From Syntrophaceae bacterium (GTDB lineage Bacteria > Desulfobacterota > Syntrophia > Syntrophales > UBA5619), in NCBI GenBank assembly GCA_003141195.1, contig PLLC01000002.1, forward strand, positions 1-49,169: a DNA stretch of 49,169 bases. The letters run 5' to 3'. A program made the position numbers and the translations under genes. Shown in pieces: positions 41,881-49,169 of this stretch. How positions within the stretch are numbered: position 1 is the first letter of the stretch; the number at the start of each line of letters is the position of its first letter. Below the pieces are notes generated by a model. That model searched no databases. It worked only from the letters and a program-made list of their open reading frames with translations, and was not told where the DNA came from.

Positions 41881-42591
41881 CTACTTATATTGGCGACTCT
41901 TCCACACGGCGAAGGCAGCCTTGACGGCCGCCACGGCGCCCTCGACGCCCATGTAGCTCGTATTTACGATCAAATCGTAGTGGATGGGGTTTTTCCAGTC
42001 GGCGTTGAAATACTTACAGTGGAAGGCATTCCGATCCGCTTCTGTCTTGTAAACATAGCGCTCCGAAGTCTCAAAGTCGACATTCTTGCTCCGCATGACG
42101 TTGCGAATTTGGATCTCCCGGAGGGCAGTGATACGAATGCGGAAGGCCTCTTCAGGGGGCAGTATAAATTGGCCTCCTCGGCCCATTATGATCGCATTGC
42201 CTTGCTTACCAATGGTACCGACAATCTTGCTAAGGTGGCCGAGATATTCATCCGGCCAAATGTGGCGGGTCCGGAACAGGGAATCAATCCAGGAGTCCCG
42301 TAATCGGACTCCCTTTTCGTCCAGGGATTCTATGACCTTCTCGCTCACATCGGCTCGTTCTGCGATCTGCTGGATGATTTTAACACCCATGAGATCCATT
42401 TCAAGGTCTTTCGCCAGGTGACGAGCCACCTCGTCACCGCCGCTCCCCGGATCCCGCGAGATGGTGATGCAGGGAATGGGATGGTGACTATCGGTCTTCT
42501 TCTGCTCGATCCTCCGGCGTTGCCAATTGGCAATTTGCTCCCCAACGATTTGATCCAAGGAACGACTTGTCGCTTTTTGCATAGATACCAT
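41881..42591 (-). CDS. Cytidylate kinase-like family protein
   Basis: P-loop kinase-fold protein of 236 residues with ISRDPGSGGDEVARHLA near residue 44, IIMGRGGQFIL near residue 137 and an Arg-rich lid (RIRITALREIQIRN). This family resembles CMP kinase but its substrate is not known. It has its own predicted promoter (42639-42667), so its presence inside the lipid locus may be incidental or may supply nucleotide-linked phospholipid chemistry. ATG at 42591 or 42582 may be used; GGGAGAGG precedes. Confidence 0.83.
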   Translation of the reverse strand: MVSMQKATSRSLDQIVGEQIANWQRRRIEQKKTDSHHPIPCITISRDPGSGGDEVARHLAKDLEMDLMGVKIIQQIAERADVSEKVIESLDEKGVRLRDSWIDSLFRTRHIWPDEYLGHLSKIVGTIGKQGNAIIMGRGGQFILPPEEAFRIRITALREIQIRNVMRSKNVDFETSERYVYKTEADRNAFHCKYFNADWKNPIHYDLIVNTSYMGVEGAVAAVKAAFAVWKSRQYK

Positions 42592-42908
42592 CCTCTCCCG
42601 GGAATGGGGTTTGATTATAACTCGCCTTCTGTGTTTTCGACATAACAGGAAGAAATTGATGTGTCAACGGGATTCGACTATAGATCATTGTTTCAATCCG
42701 TAATCCATGCACTGAACCTAAACCCGATGTTGCCGACTTGGCTGGTGTTATCCTGAGTCTCCATCCGATAAGTCCGCCGGGGCCTGTGCGAGGGAAAATG
42801 TTGGGTGGAATGCTCCTTCCGGGGCGTAATGCGGTTGGGTGGAGCATCCCCTCATTTCCGGCGAGCGGCGGGACGGCGGCGGATGACCTTCCCGGCGTCT
42901 CTACCCAT
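42592..42908. other. Intergenic region with promoter and stem-loop
   Basis: This 317-nt gap contains the promoter at 42639-42667 and a stem-loop, ATGCTCC (42810-42816) with GGAGCAT (42841-42847). That stem may weakly terminate the upstream radical SAM transcript. A 39-codon plus-strand frame at 42798 overlaps the radical SAM stop and is not considered coding. Confidence 0.45.
42639..42667 (-). promoter_or_regulatory. Promoter of the cytidylate kinase-like gene
   Basis: On the minus strand a perfect TTGACA (42667-42662), a 17-nt spacer and TATGTC (42644-42639) preceded by TGT (extended -10 type) lie 48 nt upstream of the gene. It may also transcribe the ApeP-like gene and those beyond. Confidence 0.6.
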
Positions 42909-44345
42909 CTACCCTGAGATCTTCGCCGGTTCGAAATGGCGGCGGGCAGCAATGAAATCGGGCAGGTGCCTCGCCATATGCCAGAGGCTGTGGCGATGCT
43001 CCCAGAGGCGGTCCCGGAATCTTCGGCGCCAGGAGGGATCAGTGTAAAATCGCTTCACCTGTTCGTTGTAGAGCTGGTCGAGCCGCTCCCGGGAGGCGAT
43101 GCCTTTGGGAATAAAGACAAAGTTGAGGCAGTTCATCAGCCGCCAGTCCTCAACGAATGTCCCCTCCTCCCGGATCGTCTCCCAGATCGGGGCGCCGGGG
43201 AACGGCGTGAACTTCGTCATGTTCATGTCGTCGAGCCCCAGGGAAAGTACGAAATCGCCCGTCCGGCGTATGGACTCCTCCGTTTCTCCCGGCAGCCCCA
43301 TCATGAAGAGCCCCTTGGCCCGGAGCCCCGCCGCCCGGATCATCTCCACCGTCTTGCGGACCTCCTCCAGGGTTACGCCGGCTTTGTGCCGCCGGAGCAT
43401 CTCCGGGTCGGCCGACTCTATGCCGAGAGAGACCATCAGACATCCGGCCGCCTTGAGCATCGCGAGAAGTTCCCGGTCCGTTTGACCGACCCGGACGGCG
43501 CAGTTGAACTGCATCCCCAGGGGGTTCCGGATCAGCATGCCGCAGAGTTCGGCAATCCGCGGCCGGTTGGCGGTAAAGAGATCGTCGTAGATGTTGACGT
43601 GGCGGACCCCGAAGCGGGTCCGGATGTGTCGCATGTGGTCGTAGATATAGGCCGGGGAATTCCAGCGGTAGCCCCGTTTGAACACGGAGCGGTCGCAGTA
43701 AGAACACTGGTAGGTGCAGCCCCGGCTGGTGATCATCGTGGCGCCGGGAAACCGGATGTAACTGAACAGGGGCAGATTGTACCCCCGGGGAAACCCGGCC
43801 AGTTTTTCGTAGGCGGGAAACGGCAGGTCGTCGAGGTCCGGAAGCGGCGCCCGCGGGGCGTTGACGAACACCTCTTCCCCGGCCTTCCAGATCAGGCCGT
43901 CGATTCGGGCCGGGTCTTCCCCCGCCGCAAGTTCGGTCAGCGTCGCCTCCCCTTCCCCCGGACAGAGGTAATCGATATGGGCAAACCGCTCTAACAGCGT
44001 CTTCCCCAGTGCGGAAACGTGGACGCCGCCGAAGACGGTGACGACGCCGGGGCGCGCCTCCTTTACGGCCGCCGCCATCTCCCAGGCGTCGAGGAACCCC
44101 GAGGTCGTCGCGGAAAACCCCACCAGTTCCGGGTCATGCCCGAGGATGAGGCGTACGTTTTCCCTGATCCCGGCGACCGCCCGCGGTCCCAGACCGTCGT
44201 GGACGAAGACCTCGTGGCCTGCACGTTCAAGACAGGCCGCGATGGAGAGCAGTCCCAGGGGGGCCATCCGGTTGGCCGTGGCGGTGATGTCCTTTTTCCC
44301 GGGGACCCAGTTGGAACCGGCGGGGTGGACCAGAACGATCCGCAT
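42909..44345 (-). CDS. B12-binding domain radical SAM protein (second)
   Basis: Radical SAM enzyme of 478 residues. A cobalamin-binding-type domain covers about 1-140 (MAPLGLLSIAACLERAGHEV, VGFSATT, VFGGVHVS). The cluster motif is CTYQCSYC (Cys 210, 214, 217), followed by SLGIESADPEML and KGLFMMGLPGE. It belongs to the BchE-like class B group, whose members methylate or rearrange unactivated carbons; the substrate is unknown. AGGA is spaced 6 nt from ATG at 44345. It lies between PlsY (265-nt repeat-bearing gap) and the cytidylate-kinase-like gene. Confidence 0.88.
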   Translation of the reverse strand: MRIVLVHPAGSNWVPGKKDITATANRMAPLGLLSIAACLERAGHEVFVHDGLGPRAVAGIRENVRLILGHDPELVGFSATTSGFLDAWEMAAAVKEARPGVVTVFGGVHVSALGKTLLERFAHIDYLCPGEGEATLTELAAGEDPARIDGLIWKAGEEVFVNAPRAPLPDLDDLPFPAYEKLAGFPRGYNLPLFSYIRFPGATMITSRGCTYQCSYCDRSVFKRGYRWNSPAYIYDHMRHIRTRFGVRHVNIYDDLFTANRPRIAELCGMLIRNPLGMQFNCAVRVGQTDRELLAMLKAAGCLMVSLGIESADPEMLRRHKAGVTLEEVRKTVEMIRAAGLRAKGLFMMGLPGETEESIRRTGDFVLSLGLDDMNMTKFTPFPGAPIWETIREEGTFVEDWRLMNCLNFVFIPKGIASRERLDQLYNEQVKRFYTDPSWRRRFRDRLWEHRHSLWHMARHLPDFIAARRHFEPAKISG

Positions 44346-44448
44346 GGAAAATCCTGCCTTCCTGTAATTCCCTTTTGCGTTCAGAACGACATTTATGGTT
44401 CGCGTTGTCGGGTCAGATCATTGCGATGCCCGAAAACTCCCTCCCCTT

Positions 44449-44584
44449 TATTCTCAAAGGCATACCCAGCAGGGCACAAGCAAGGGGAGGGTTGGGGTAG
44501 AAATGGGTTTAGCCGGCAGTACGGCCACAAAAAACGACCCATCCTCCTCCTGACCTCCCCCTGGATAGGGGAGGAACAAAACCT
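44449..44584. repeat. Tandem GC-rich palindromic elements
   Basis: Inverted repeats of the CCTCCCC..GGGGAGG type appear twice: CTCCCCTT with AAGGGGAG around 44450-44500, and CCTCCCC with GGGGAGG around 44563-44583. They fill the gap between plsY and the second radical SAM gene and resemble dispersed intergenic repeats. Confidence 0.6.
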
Positions 44585-44610
44585 GCAATAACCCAACCTG
44601 ACACATCTGG

Positions 44611-45189
44611 CTACGCTTTCATTCGCCTCTGTGCAAGGAGGGTGACGATATTTTTCCGGTGGTTGAAGAAAATCAACAGGACCGTTACGACTGTGCCGGC
44701 GATGGAAACCGCCTGGGAATCGCCCGACGATGCCGTCGCCCCCCCAAGGATCAGGACCATGAAAAAGGAGGCAATGAAGGGAATCCGCACGATGCCGTAA
44801 ACAACGACCCAGACGAGGCACGACAGGACGGTCCCCCAGGGGACGATCAGAAGCGTGAATCCTAAGAATGAGGCAACCCCCTTGCCGCCCTGAAACCGGT
44901 GAAAACAGGGAAAACGGTTTCCCGTGACGAGGGCCATTCCGACCCAGGAGACCAGGGCGGCAGGCAAGAAGTACAGGGCCAGCGCCGTCAACCCGACGGC
45001 CCGTCCGGCGTCGAGGAGGAGAACGACCGCCGCCCACCCTCTGCCCGCCTGACGATAGACATTCGTCGTACCGGCATTCCCGCTGAATTTCGTCCTCGGG
45101 TCTTCCTTGCCCAGCAGGCCGAGAAGGATGATGGCGAAATTGATCGAACCGGCGAAATAGGCAAAAAGGAGAATCAGGGCCAGGTGCAT
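44611..45189 (-). CDS. plsY: Glycerol-3-phosphate acyltransferase PlsY (acyl-phosphate dependent)
   Basis: Integral membrane enzyme of 192 residues. It has the three PlsY motifs: YFAGSINFAI..KFSGNAGTTNVYRQAG near 11-48, FPCFHRFQGGKGVA near 93-106, and the C-terminal FNHRKNI. PlsY transfers the acyl group from acyl-phosphate to sn-glycerol-3-phosphate. It starts 1 nt after the PKS-type dehydratase stop, so it is embedded in the lipid operon rather than in a housekeeping context. It may be a dedicated copy for unusual acyl chains. No PlsX is nearby; the FakA-FakB fusion could supply the acyl-phosphate. Confidence 0.93.
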   Translation of the reverse strand: MHLALILLFAYFAGSINFAIILLGLLGKEDPRTKFSGNAGTTNVYRQAGRGWAAVVLLLDAGRAVGLTALALYFLPAALVSWVGMALVTGNRFPCFHRFQGGKGVASFLGFTLLIVPWGTVLSCLVWVVVYGIVRIPFIASFFMVLILGGATASSGDSQAVSIAGTVVTVLLIFFNHRKNIVTLLAQRRMKA

Positions 45190-45190
45190 C

Positions 45191-46069
45191 CTACACCCCC
45201 TCCCTCACCCAGGCGGGGGGGGTCAGTTTCCCCCCAAAGATGTCCCGCATCTTAAGCCCCCGGATCACCTCGACCAGTCGCCGGTCCCGACCATACAGCC
45301 GGACGTCGAAGCGCAGGACGGCGCCGTCGTCGGGAAGGGGCGTGATGCGGCAGGGATATGTTTCTCCGGCCCGGGTCGGGGCAAGGATCTCCCGCCGATC
45401 GAACCCGATGGGGAAAACGACCCGGTTCCGGTATCGCTGCCCCCAGGCACAGGCCGCATGCATGGCCGCATCCAGCGGAAAGGGAGAACCTAGGGGCCCT
45501 GCGGCCTCGGGGAAATCCCCCCCGGAGACGGTTGCCGAGACGCCGGTTTCCGCGAGGAGGACGTCGCCCCGCACATTGCGGTAGGCCGGCCCGAAGGGGA
45601 CGAGCTCGTCGTAAAGACGGCTGTTAGAGACCGTGAACGTCGGGCCTTCGGGCATGATCGTTTCGGCAGGGTCCGGCGGCGGATCCGTACCGCAACCCGC
45701 CTCCTCCAGGCCCTCCGGCATAAAAAAAACGGAGACGTGCTCCATCCGGCGGGTAAATTTCATCTGCAGGCCGGAGCGGAGAGTCGTCAGCCGGGAAAGG
45801 CAGCGACCGTCGGCATACCTCGCATGCTCATGCAGCGCCTGAATCTCTCCGGTCCGGGCATCGATACCGAGAAGATGGTGAAATACGGCCCGCTCCTGCC
45901 GGCAGGGATCGGCGCCCCAGGTCGCCGGTTTCGACCGCGCCACGGTCTGCAGGGCCTCCACGGCGGGCAGAACCACAGAGCCGCCAACGTGATGATCGCG
46001 CAGATAGGCCGGCACCGAAATGGCCAGGGAAATCGCTATCGTTTCTAAGGGTTGGGAAATGTTTTCCAT
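45191..46069 (-). CDS. PKS-type double-hotdog dehydratase
   Basis: Stand-alone dehydratase-like protein of 292 residues. The PKS dehydratase motif HxxxGxxxxP is H26 to P35 (HHVGGSVVLP), and the second-hotdog DxxxH/Q motif is Asp200-His204 (LDAAMHAACAWG). Both hotdogs are therefore present, as in modular PKS DH domains, but the protein is free-standing. It would remove water from 3-hydroxyacyl-ACP, complementing the ApeP-like enzyme. Its start overlaps the thioesterase gene by 25 nt, and PlsY follows after 1 nt. Confidence 0.82.
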   Translation of the reverse strand: MENISQPLETIAISLAISVPAYLRDHHVGGSVVLPAVEALQTVARSKPATWGADPCRQERAVFHHLLGIDARTGEIQALHEHARYADGRCLSRLTTLRSGLQMKFTRRMEHVSVFFMPEGLEEAGCGTDPPPDPAETIMPEGPTFTVSNSRLYDELVPFGPAYRNVRGDVLLAETGVSATVSGGDFPEAAGPLGSPFPLDAAMHAACAWGQRYRNRVVFPIGFDRREILAPTRAGETYPCRITPLPDDGAVLRFDVRLYGRDRRLVEVIRGLKMRDIFGGKLTPPAWVREGV

Positions 46070-46527
46070 AAATGCACGGTCTTGGAATCAACAGCCACCG
46101 GAATCCCCCTGGCGTTCAGGGCGCAATGCTGTGTGAATCCACGACAGACGTCGGCGCCCGTCTCCGCATGGGTGATGATATAATCGAATCGGAGCCTCAC
46201 CCGTTCGAGCTCGCCGGGCCGGGTATGGATCCACATGGGATCGTCGTAGTGCAGGGGCTCATGGAACCGGACGCCCATCTCGATGATCGGATAGACGTAG
46301 CCGCCGGCCTCGATCTCGCGGTACGGATAGGCGGCGTCGCGCATGAGGGAGGCCCGGCCCAGCTCGAAATACCTCAGATAATTGGCATGATACACGACTG
46401 TGGAGCGATCCGTATCGGCATAGAGCGTCCGATTTCCGCAGCGATGCCAGACGAGCCCCGTCGCCGCATCGCGGACATAACGCCCGTCATCGCCGTACGC
46501 CTCCGGCTGAAATGGTTTCGGCTTCAT
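46045..46527 (-). CDS. 4HBT-type thioesterase (second)
   Basis: Hotdog-fold thioesterase of 160 residues. The catalytic-Asp motif YADTDRSTVVYHANYLRYF is near residues 37-55. The roughly 35-residue N-terminal lead before it is longer than in most 4HBT proteins. ATG at 46527 follows the ketosynthase stop by 1 nt with GGGGGA upstream. It is distinct from the first thioesterase at 22835-23254, so the locus probably releases or proofreads two kinds of acyl chain. Confidence 0.85.
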   Translation of the reverse strand: MKPKPFQPEAYGDDGRYVRDAATGLVWHRCGNRTLYADTDRSTVVYHANYLRYFELGRASLMRDAAYPYREIEAGGYVYPIIEMGVRFHEPLHYDDPMWIHTRPGELERVRLRFDYIITHAETGADVCRGFTQHCALNARGIPVAVDSKTVHLWKTFPNP

Positions 46528-46528
46528 G

Positions 46529-47794
46529 TCAGGTCCCCCGGAAAATGATGCAGCAGTTCGTTCCCCCAAAGCCGAAGGCGTTGGAGAGAGCCATCTCACA
46601 GCGACGGTGGCGAACCGTATCGGGCACGCAGTCGATGTCGTCGAAACGGGGATCGGGCCGGTGGTTGATCGTCGGCAGGATGATTCCCTGCTGCATCCCT
46701 TCGATGGTCAGGGCGCCTTCAATGGCCGCCGCGGCGCCGAGGGTATGGCCGATCTGGGATTTGTTGGAGGAAAGGGGGATCTTCCCCAGCGGCTTCCCGA
46801 AGACGGCCCGGAGGCAGTCGATCTCGGCCAGATCGCCCTTCCGCGTGGATGTTCCATGGGTATTGATGTACTCGATGTCCGCGGGTTTGAGCCCCGCGTC
46901 GGCGATTGCCTCCCGGATCGCCCGGATGATCGTTTCCCGGTTCGGACTGGTAAAGTGACAGGCGTCGGAGGTCCAGCCGATCCCCAGGACCTCGGCCCGT
47001 GCCGTAAGCACGTAGCGGGAGAGCATCTCCTCGGCCGCGAGCACGATGACGCCCGCCCCTTCGGACAGGACGAAGCCGCGCCGGTCGATGCTGAACGGGC
47101 GGGAGGCCTGCGCGGGGTCGGTAAAGGCGCGGTCCCCCGGGAGGATCTTGACGGTCGCGTTCATGTTGGTGAATCCGTGGATGATCTCCGGCAGGATGGG
47201 GGTATCCACCCCCCCGGCCAGTACGAAATCGCAATCCCCGTCGCGGATCATCCGGGCTCCGATGCCGATGGCGTGGTTGCCGGAGGCACAGGCCCCTTGG
47301 GGGGAAAAGATCGGCCCGGTGAAGCCGAGTAGGATCCCCGCCTTTCCCGCGGGGAGATTGGCGCACAGGTTGGGCAGCAGATAGGGGCTGATCTTGAGGG
47401 GACCCCGCTCTTGGAAATGGATCATGGCCGTCCGGAAGGCGTCGACCCCATTGATGGCGGAACCGATGAGGCAGGCCGTTCGGGGAGCGGTTTCGTCGTT
47501 CATCGGCAGGCCGGCATGGGCGAGGGCCTCACGGCAGACCGCCATGGTAAGAATGACAAAGCCGGCGTTCCAGTTGTGCGCCTCCTTTTCATCGACGAAA
47601 TCGAGCGCCTGGGGATCCCAATCCGGGATCTCCCCGACCACGTCGCAGACGGACTCGACCTGGCAGCGCGTGACCTTCCGGAAGCCCGCCTCGCCGCGGA
47701 CGGCGCGCGCCCACGTCTCGGCAAAGGTCCGCCCCAGCGGGGTGGCCGCCCCGTAACCGATCACGAAAACACGTCTGTTGTCGGGAGCCCTCAT
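46529..47794 (-). CDS. Beta-ketoacyl-ACP synthase
   Basis: Ketosynthase of 421 residues with Cys169 (SPQGACASGN), His313 (NTHGTSTRKGD) and His350 (NKSQIGHTLG), all intact. The PQGACASGN variant differs from the usual TACSS. It is followed within 1 nt by a thioesterase and then the PKS-type dehydratase, so these three likely act together. The last residues NAFGFGGTNCCIIF are the usual family end. It lies 51 nt downstream of another ketosynthase gene. Confidence 0.92.
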   Translation of the reverse strand: MRAPDNRRVFVIGYGAATPLGRTFAETWARAVRGEAGFRKVTRCQVESVCDVVGEIPDWDPQALDFVDEKEAHNWNAGFVILTMAVCREALAHAGLPMNDETAPRTACLIGSAINGVDAFRTAMIHFQERGPLKISPYLLPNLCANLPAGKAGILLGFTGPIFSPQGACASGNHAIGIGARMIRDGDCDFVLAGGVDTPILPEIIHGFTNMNATVKILPGDRAFTDPAQASRPFSIDRRGFVLSEGAGVIVLAAEEMLSRYVLTARAEVLGIGWTSDACHFTSPNRETIIRAIREAIADAGLKPADIEYINTHGTSTRKGDLAEIDCLRAVFGKPLGKIPLSSNKSQIGHTLGAAAAIEGALTIEGMQQGIILPTINHRPDPRFDDIDCVPDTVRHRRCEMALSNAFGFGGTNCCIIFRGT

Positions 47795-47845
47795 AACGGC
47801 TGCACCGGGTTGATTTGATTCATTCCGACCTTGCCAGTGTTCCTA

Positions 47846-49096
47846 TCAGTCCCCTCGGCGAAACACAAGACACGCATTGCATCCCCCGAATCCGAAGGCG
47901 TTCTTCAGAACAAACTCCTGACTCAACACCCGGGCGCCTTCCGCCACGCAATCCAGGGGAATCTCCGGGTCCGGCCGGTGGTTGATCGTGGGCAGAAGCA
48001 CCCCCCGGCGCATCCCCTCCATCGCCAGGATGGACTCAATCGCGCTGGAGGCCCCCATGGCATGGCCGAACTGCGACTTGCCGGCCGAAACGGGAGGAAC
48101 CCTTCCGGCGAATACCTCCCGAAGGACGTCCGCCTCCACCCGATCCCCGATGTTCGTCGAAGCGGCATGCGCGTTGACCGCATCGATGTCGGCGGGGTCG
48201 ATGCCGGCATGGCGGATGCTTTCCTCTATGCACCTCCGAACCGTCACGGGGTTTGGCGCCACGACGTGATGGGCATCGGCGGTCATGCCCCAGCCGGCCA
48301 GCTCGATCTCATAGGCCAGGCCGTGGGCCGCGGCAAACGCACGCGAACCGATGACGATGCAGCCGGCCCCCTCGGAAACGACGAAGCCGCGCCGGGACAG
48401 GGAAAAGGGACAGCTCGCTGCCTGCGGCGGCAGGGGTTCTTCCCCTTCCCTGGGGCGGTACGCCCCGTTCATCGTCGCAAATCCCGCCACGATCGGCTCC
48501 ACGAGGGGAAAGTCCACGGCCCCGCAGACGGCCACATCGGCCATTCCCTGGGCGATGAACATCGCCCCTAAGATCAGCGAACTGCTCCCCGTGGCGCAGG
48601 CGGTGACGATGGAGGAGATGGGTCCGGTCGCCCCCGTCGCGATGGCGACCTTGCCTCCCACCATGTTGATGCAGGAATTGGGATTCATGAAGGGCTGGGG
48701 AAGCCTTCCCGTGGCCACCAGCGTTCGATCCGCGTCGATCAGGGCATCCAGCCCGCCGATGGCGGAGCTGAACGTGACGGCCACCCGAGGGGCCGTTTCC
48801 GGCGTGATGTCGATCCCGGCCTGCGCAAGGGCTCGCATGACCACGAGCAGGGCGTGTTTGAAGACGGGAGAGGTCCAGTGGGCCATCTCGCGAGGCCGGA
48901 GAAACGGATAGGGGCCGATGTCGATTTCTGCAACCTGACCGGCGATCCGGACCGGAAATCCCTCCCGCAGGGGGAAGCGGGTCAACGCAGATACGCCGCT
49001 CTCCCCCGCCGCGGCCTGGCGCCATTGCGCCTCCAGATCCGTCCCTAGGGGCGATACACAGTCATATCCAAGAATTACGGGTCTATCTTTGTTCAT
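47846..49096 (-). CDS. Beta-ketoacyl-ACP synthase
   Basis: Ketosynthase of 416 residues with Cys167 (VTACATGS), His310 (NAHAASTNIGD) and His345 (GKSQFGHAMG). It has a short insertion of about 15 residues rich in Pro and Glu near residue 215 compared with its neighbour. It is the first gene of the right-half unit in this window. ATG at 49096 gives the family-like N-terminus RPVILGYDCVSPLG but has no ribosome site, and a TATAAT box ends 6 nt before it. The locus may continue beyond the right edge. Confidence 0.91.
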   Translation of the reverse strand: MNKDRPVILGYDCVSPLGTDLEAQWRQAAAGESGVSALTRFPLREGFPVRIAGQVAEIDIGPYPFLRPREMAHWTSPVFKHALLVVMRALAQAGIDITPETAPRVAVTFSSAIGGLDALIDADRTLVATGRLPQPFMNPNSCINMVGGKVAIATGATGPISSIVTACATGSSSLILGAMFIAQGMADVAVCGAVDFPLVEPIVAGFATMNGAYRPREGEEPLPPQAASCPFSLSRRGFVVSEGAGCIVIGSRAFAAAHGLAYEIELAGWGMTADAHHVVAPNPVTVRRCIEESIRHAGIDPADIDAVNAHAASTNIGDRVEADVLREVFAGRVPPVSAGKSQFGHAMGASSAIESILAMEGMRRGVLLPTINHRPDPEIPLDCVAEGARVLSQEFVLKNAFGFGGCNACLVFRRGD

Positions 49097-49102
49097 ACGT
49101 CG

Positions 49103-49132
49103 ATTATACCATACCTGTTTGAAGGCTGTTCA
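49103..49132 (-). promoter_or_regulatory. Promoter at the head of the right-half unit
   Basis: On the minus strand TGAACA (49132-49127), an 18-nt spacer and a perfect TATAAT (49108-49103) with an extended-10 TGG precede ATG at 49096. The predicted first base falls on or next to the start codon. Confidence 0.6.
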
Positions 49133-49169
49133 AAAATGCCCGGATGCAAGGCCCCCGAAATCCTGAGCC

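Noticed and set aside
42798-42917. A 39-codon plus-strand ORF with a GAGGG site
   Set aside because: It overlaps the radical SAM stop and an inverted repeat, and the peptide has no recognisable features.
44393-45037. A 214-codon minus-strand frame across the repeats
   Set aside because: It is out of frame with PlsY and translates the palindromic elements. It is a repeat and shadow artefact.

Overview
The window is bacterial, GC-rich and densely coded, with most genes on the minus strand. The gene set suggests an anaerobic deltaproteobacterium (Desulfobacterota), possibly of the Syntrophus/Smithella type. Reasons are the carD - PIN/TRAM membrane protein - ispD order, a NIL-domain ferredoxin beside mtaB, B12-binding radical SAM enzymes and dispersed palindromic repeats of a kind common in that group. 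This placement is inference; no rRNA or other definitive marker is present.

Positions 1-16.2 kb are ordinary housekeeping DNA: ispD, a PIN/TRAM protein, carD, an NlpD-like LysM/M23 lipoprotein overlapping pcm, a macrodomain protein, a MoaE-like protein, a DUF721 (DciA-like) protein, a tRNA1(Val) methyltransferase-like protein, DUF1015, an esterase, a NIL/ferredoxin protein, mtaB, rnc, a radical SAM protein, era, a small zincin and an RRM protein.

Positions 16.3-49.1 kb hold one large lipid/polyketide locus, all on the minus strand and continuing to the right edge. The left half (16.3-29.9 kb) looks like one long transcription unit with a good sigma70-type promoter at 30.2 kb and a terminator at 15.65 kb. 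It encodes an acyl-CoA ligase, FabG, LolA-like and DUF3261 proteins, a B12 radical SAM enzyme, a HAL/PAL/TAL-type ammonia-lyase, a hotdog thioesterase, a FakA-FakB fusion, a GT2 glycosyltransferase, an MMPL exporter fused to a methyltransferase, and an LpxL-type acyltransferase. This is close to the accessory and export set of aryl polyene (APE) clusters. An AT-richer stretch (30-33.1 kb) carries a GT25 protein, a small membrane protein and a metallo-beta-lactamase-fold hydrolase. The right half (33.3-49.1 kb) holds the synthesis machinery: five ketosynthase-family proteins (one with all three catalytic residues replaced, like a chain length factor), two acyl carrier proteins, an ApeP-like dehydratase, a PKS-type double-hotdog dehydratase, a second thioesterase, a CrtI-like FAD oxidoreductase, an acyl-CoA dehydrogenase, a second B12 radical SAM enzyme, a PlsC-type acyltransferase, PlsY and a cytidylate-kinase-like protein.

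Working model (inference): the ammonia-lyase and ligase supply an aromatic starter, and the type II KS/CLF, FabG and dehydratases build a polyene, with no recognisable FabI-type enoyl reductase in the window. The MMPL/LolA/DUF3261 set moves a product to the outer membrane. What departs from textbook APE loci is a possible fatty acid kinase (FakA-FakB fusion), PlsY and PlsC, which could route a released acid through acyl-phosphate into a glycerophospholipid. The radical SAM, CrtI-like and dehydrogenase enzymes would be the chain-modifying steps. No phosphopantetheinyl transferase is visible; it may lie outside the window. No tRNA, rRNA, CRISPR array, insertion sequence or phage gene was found.
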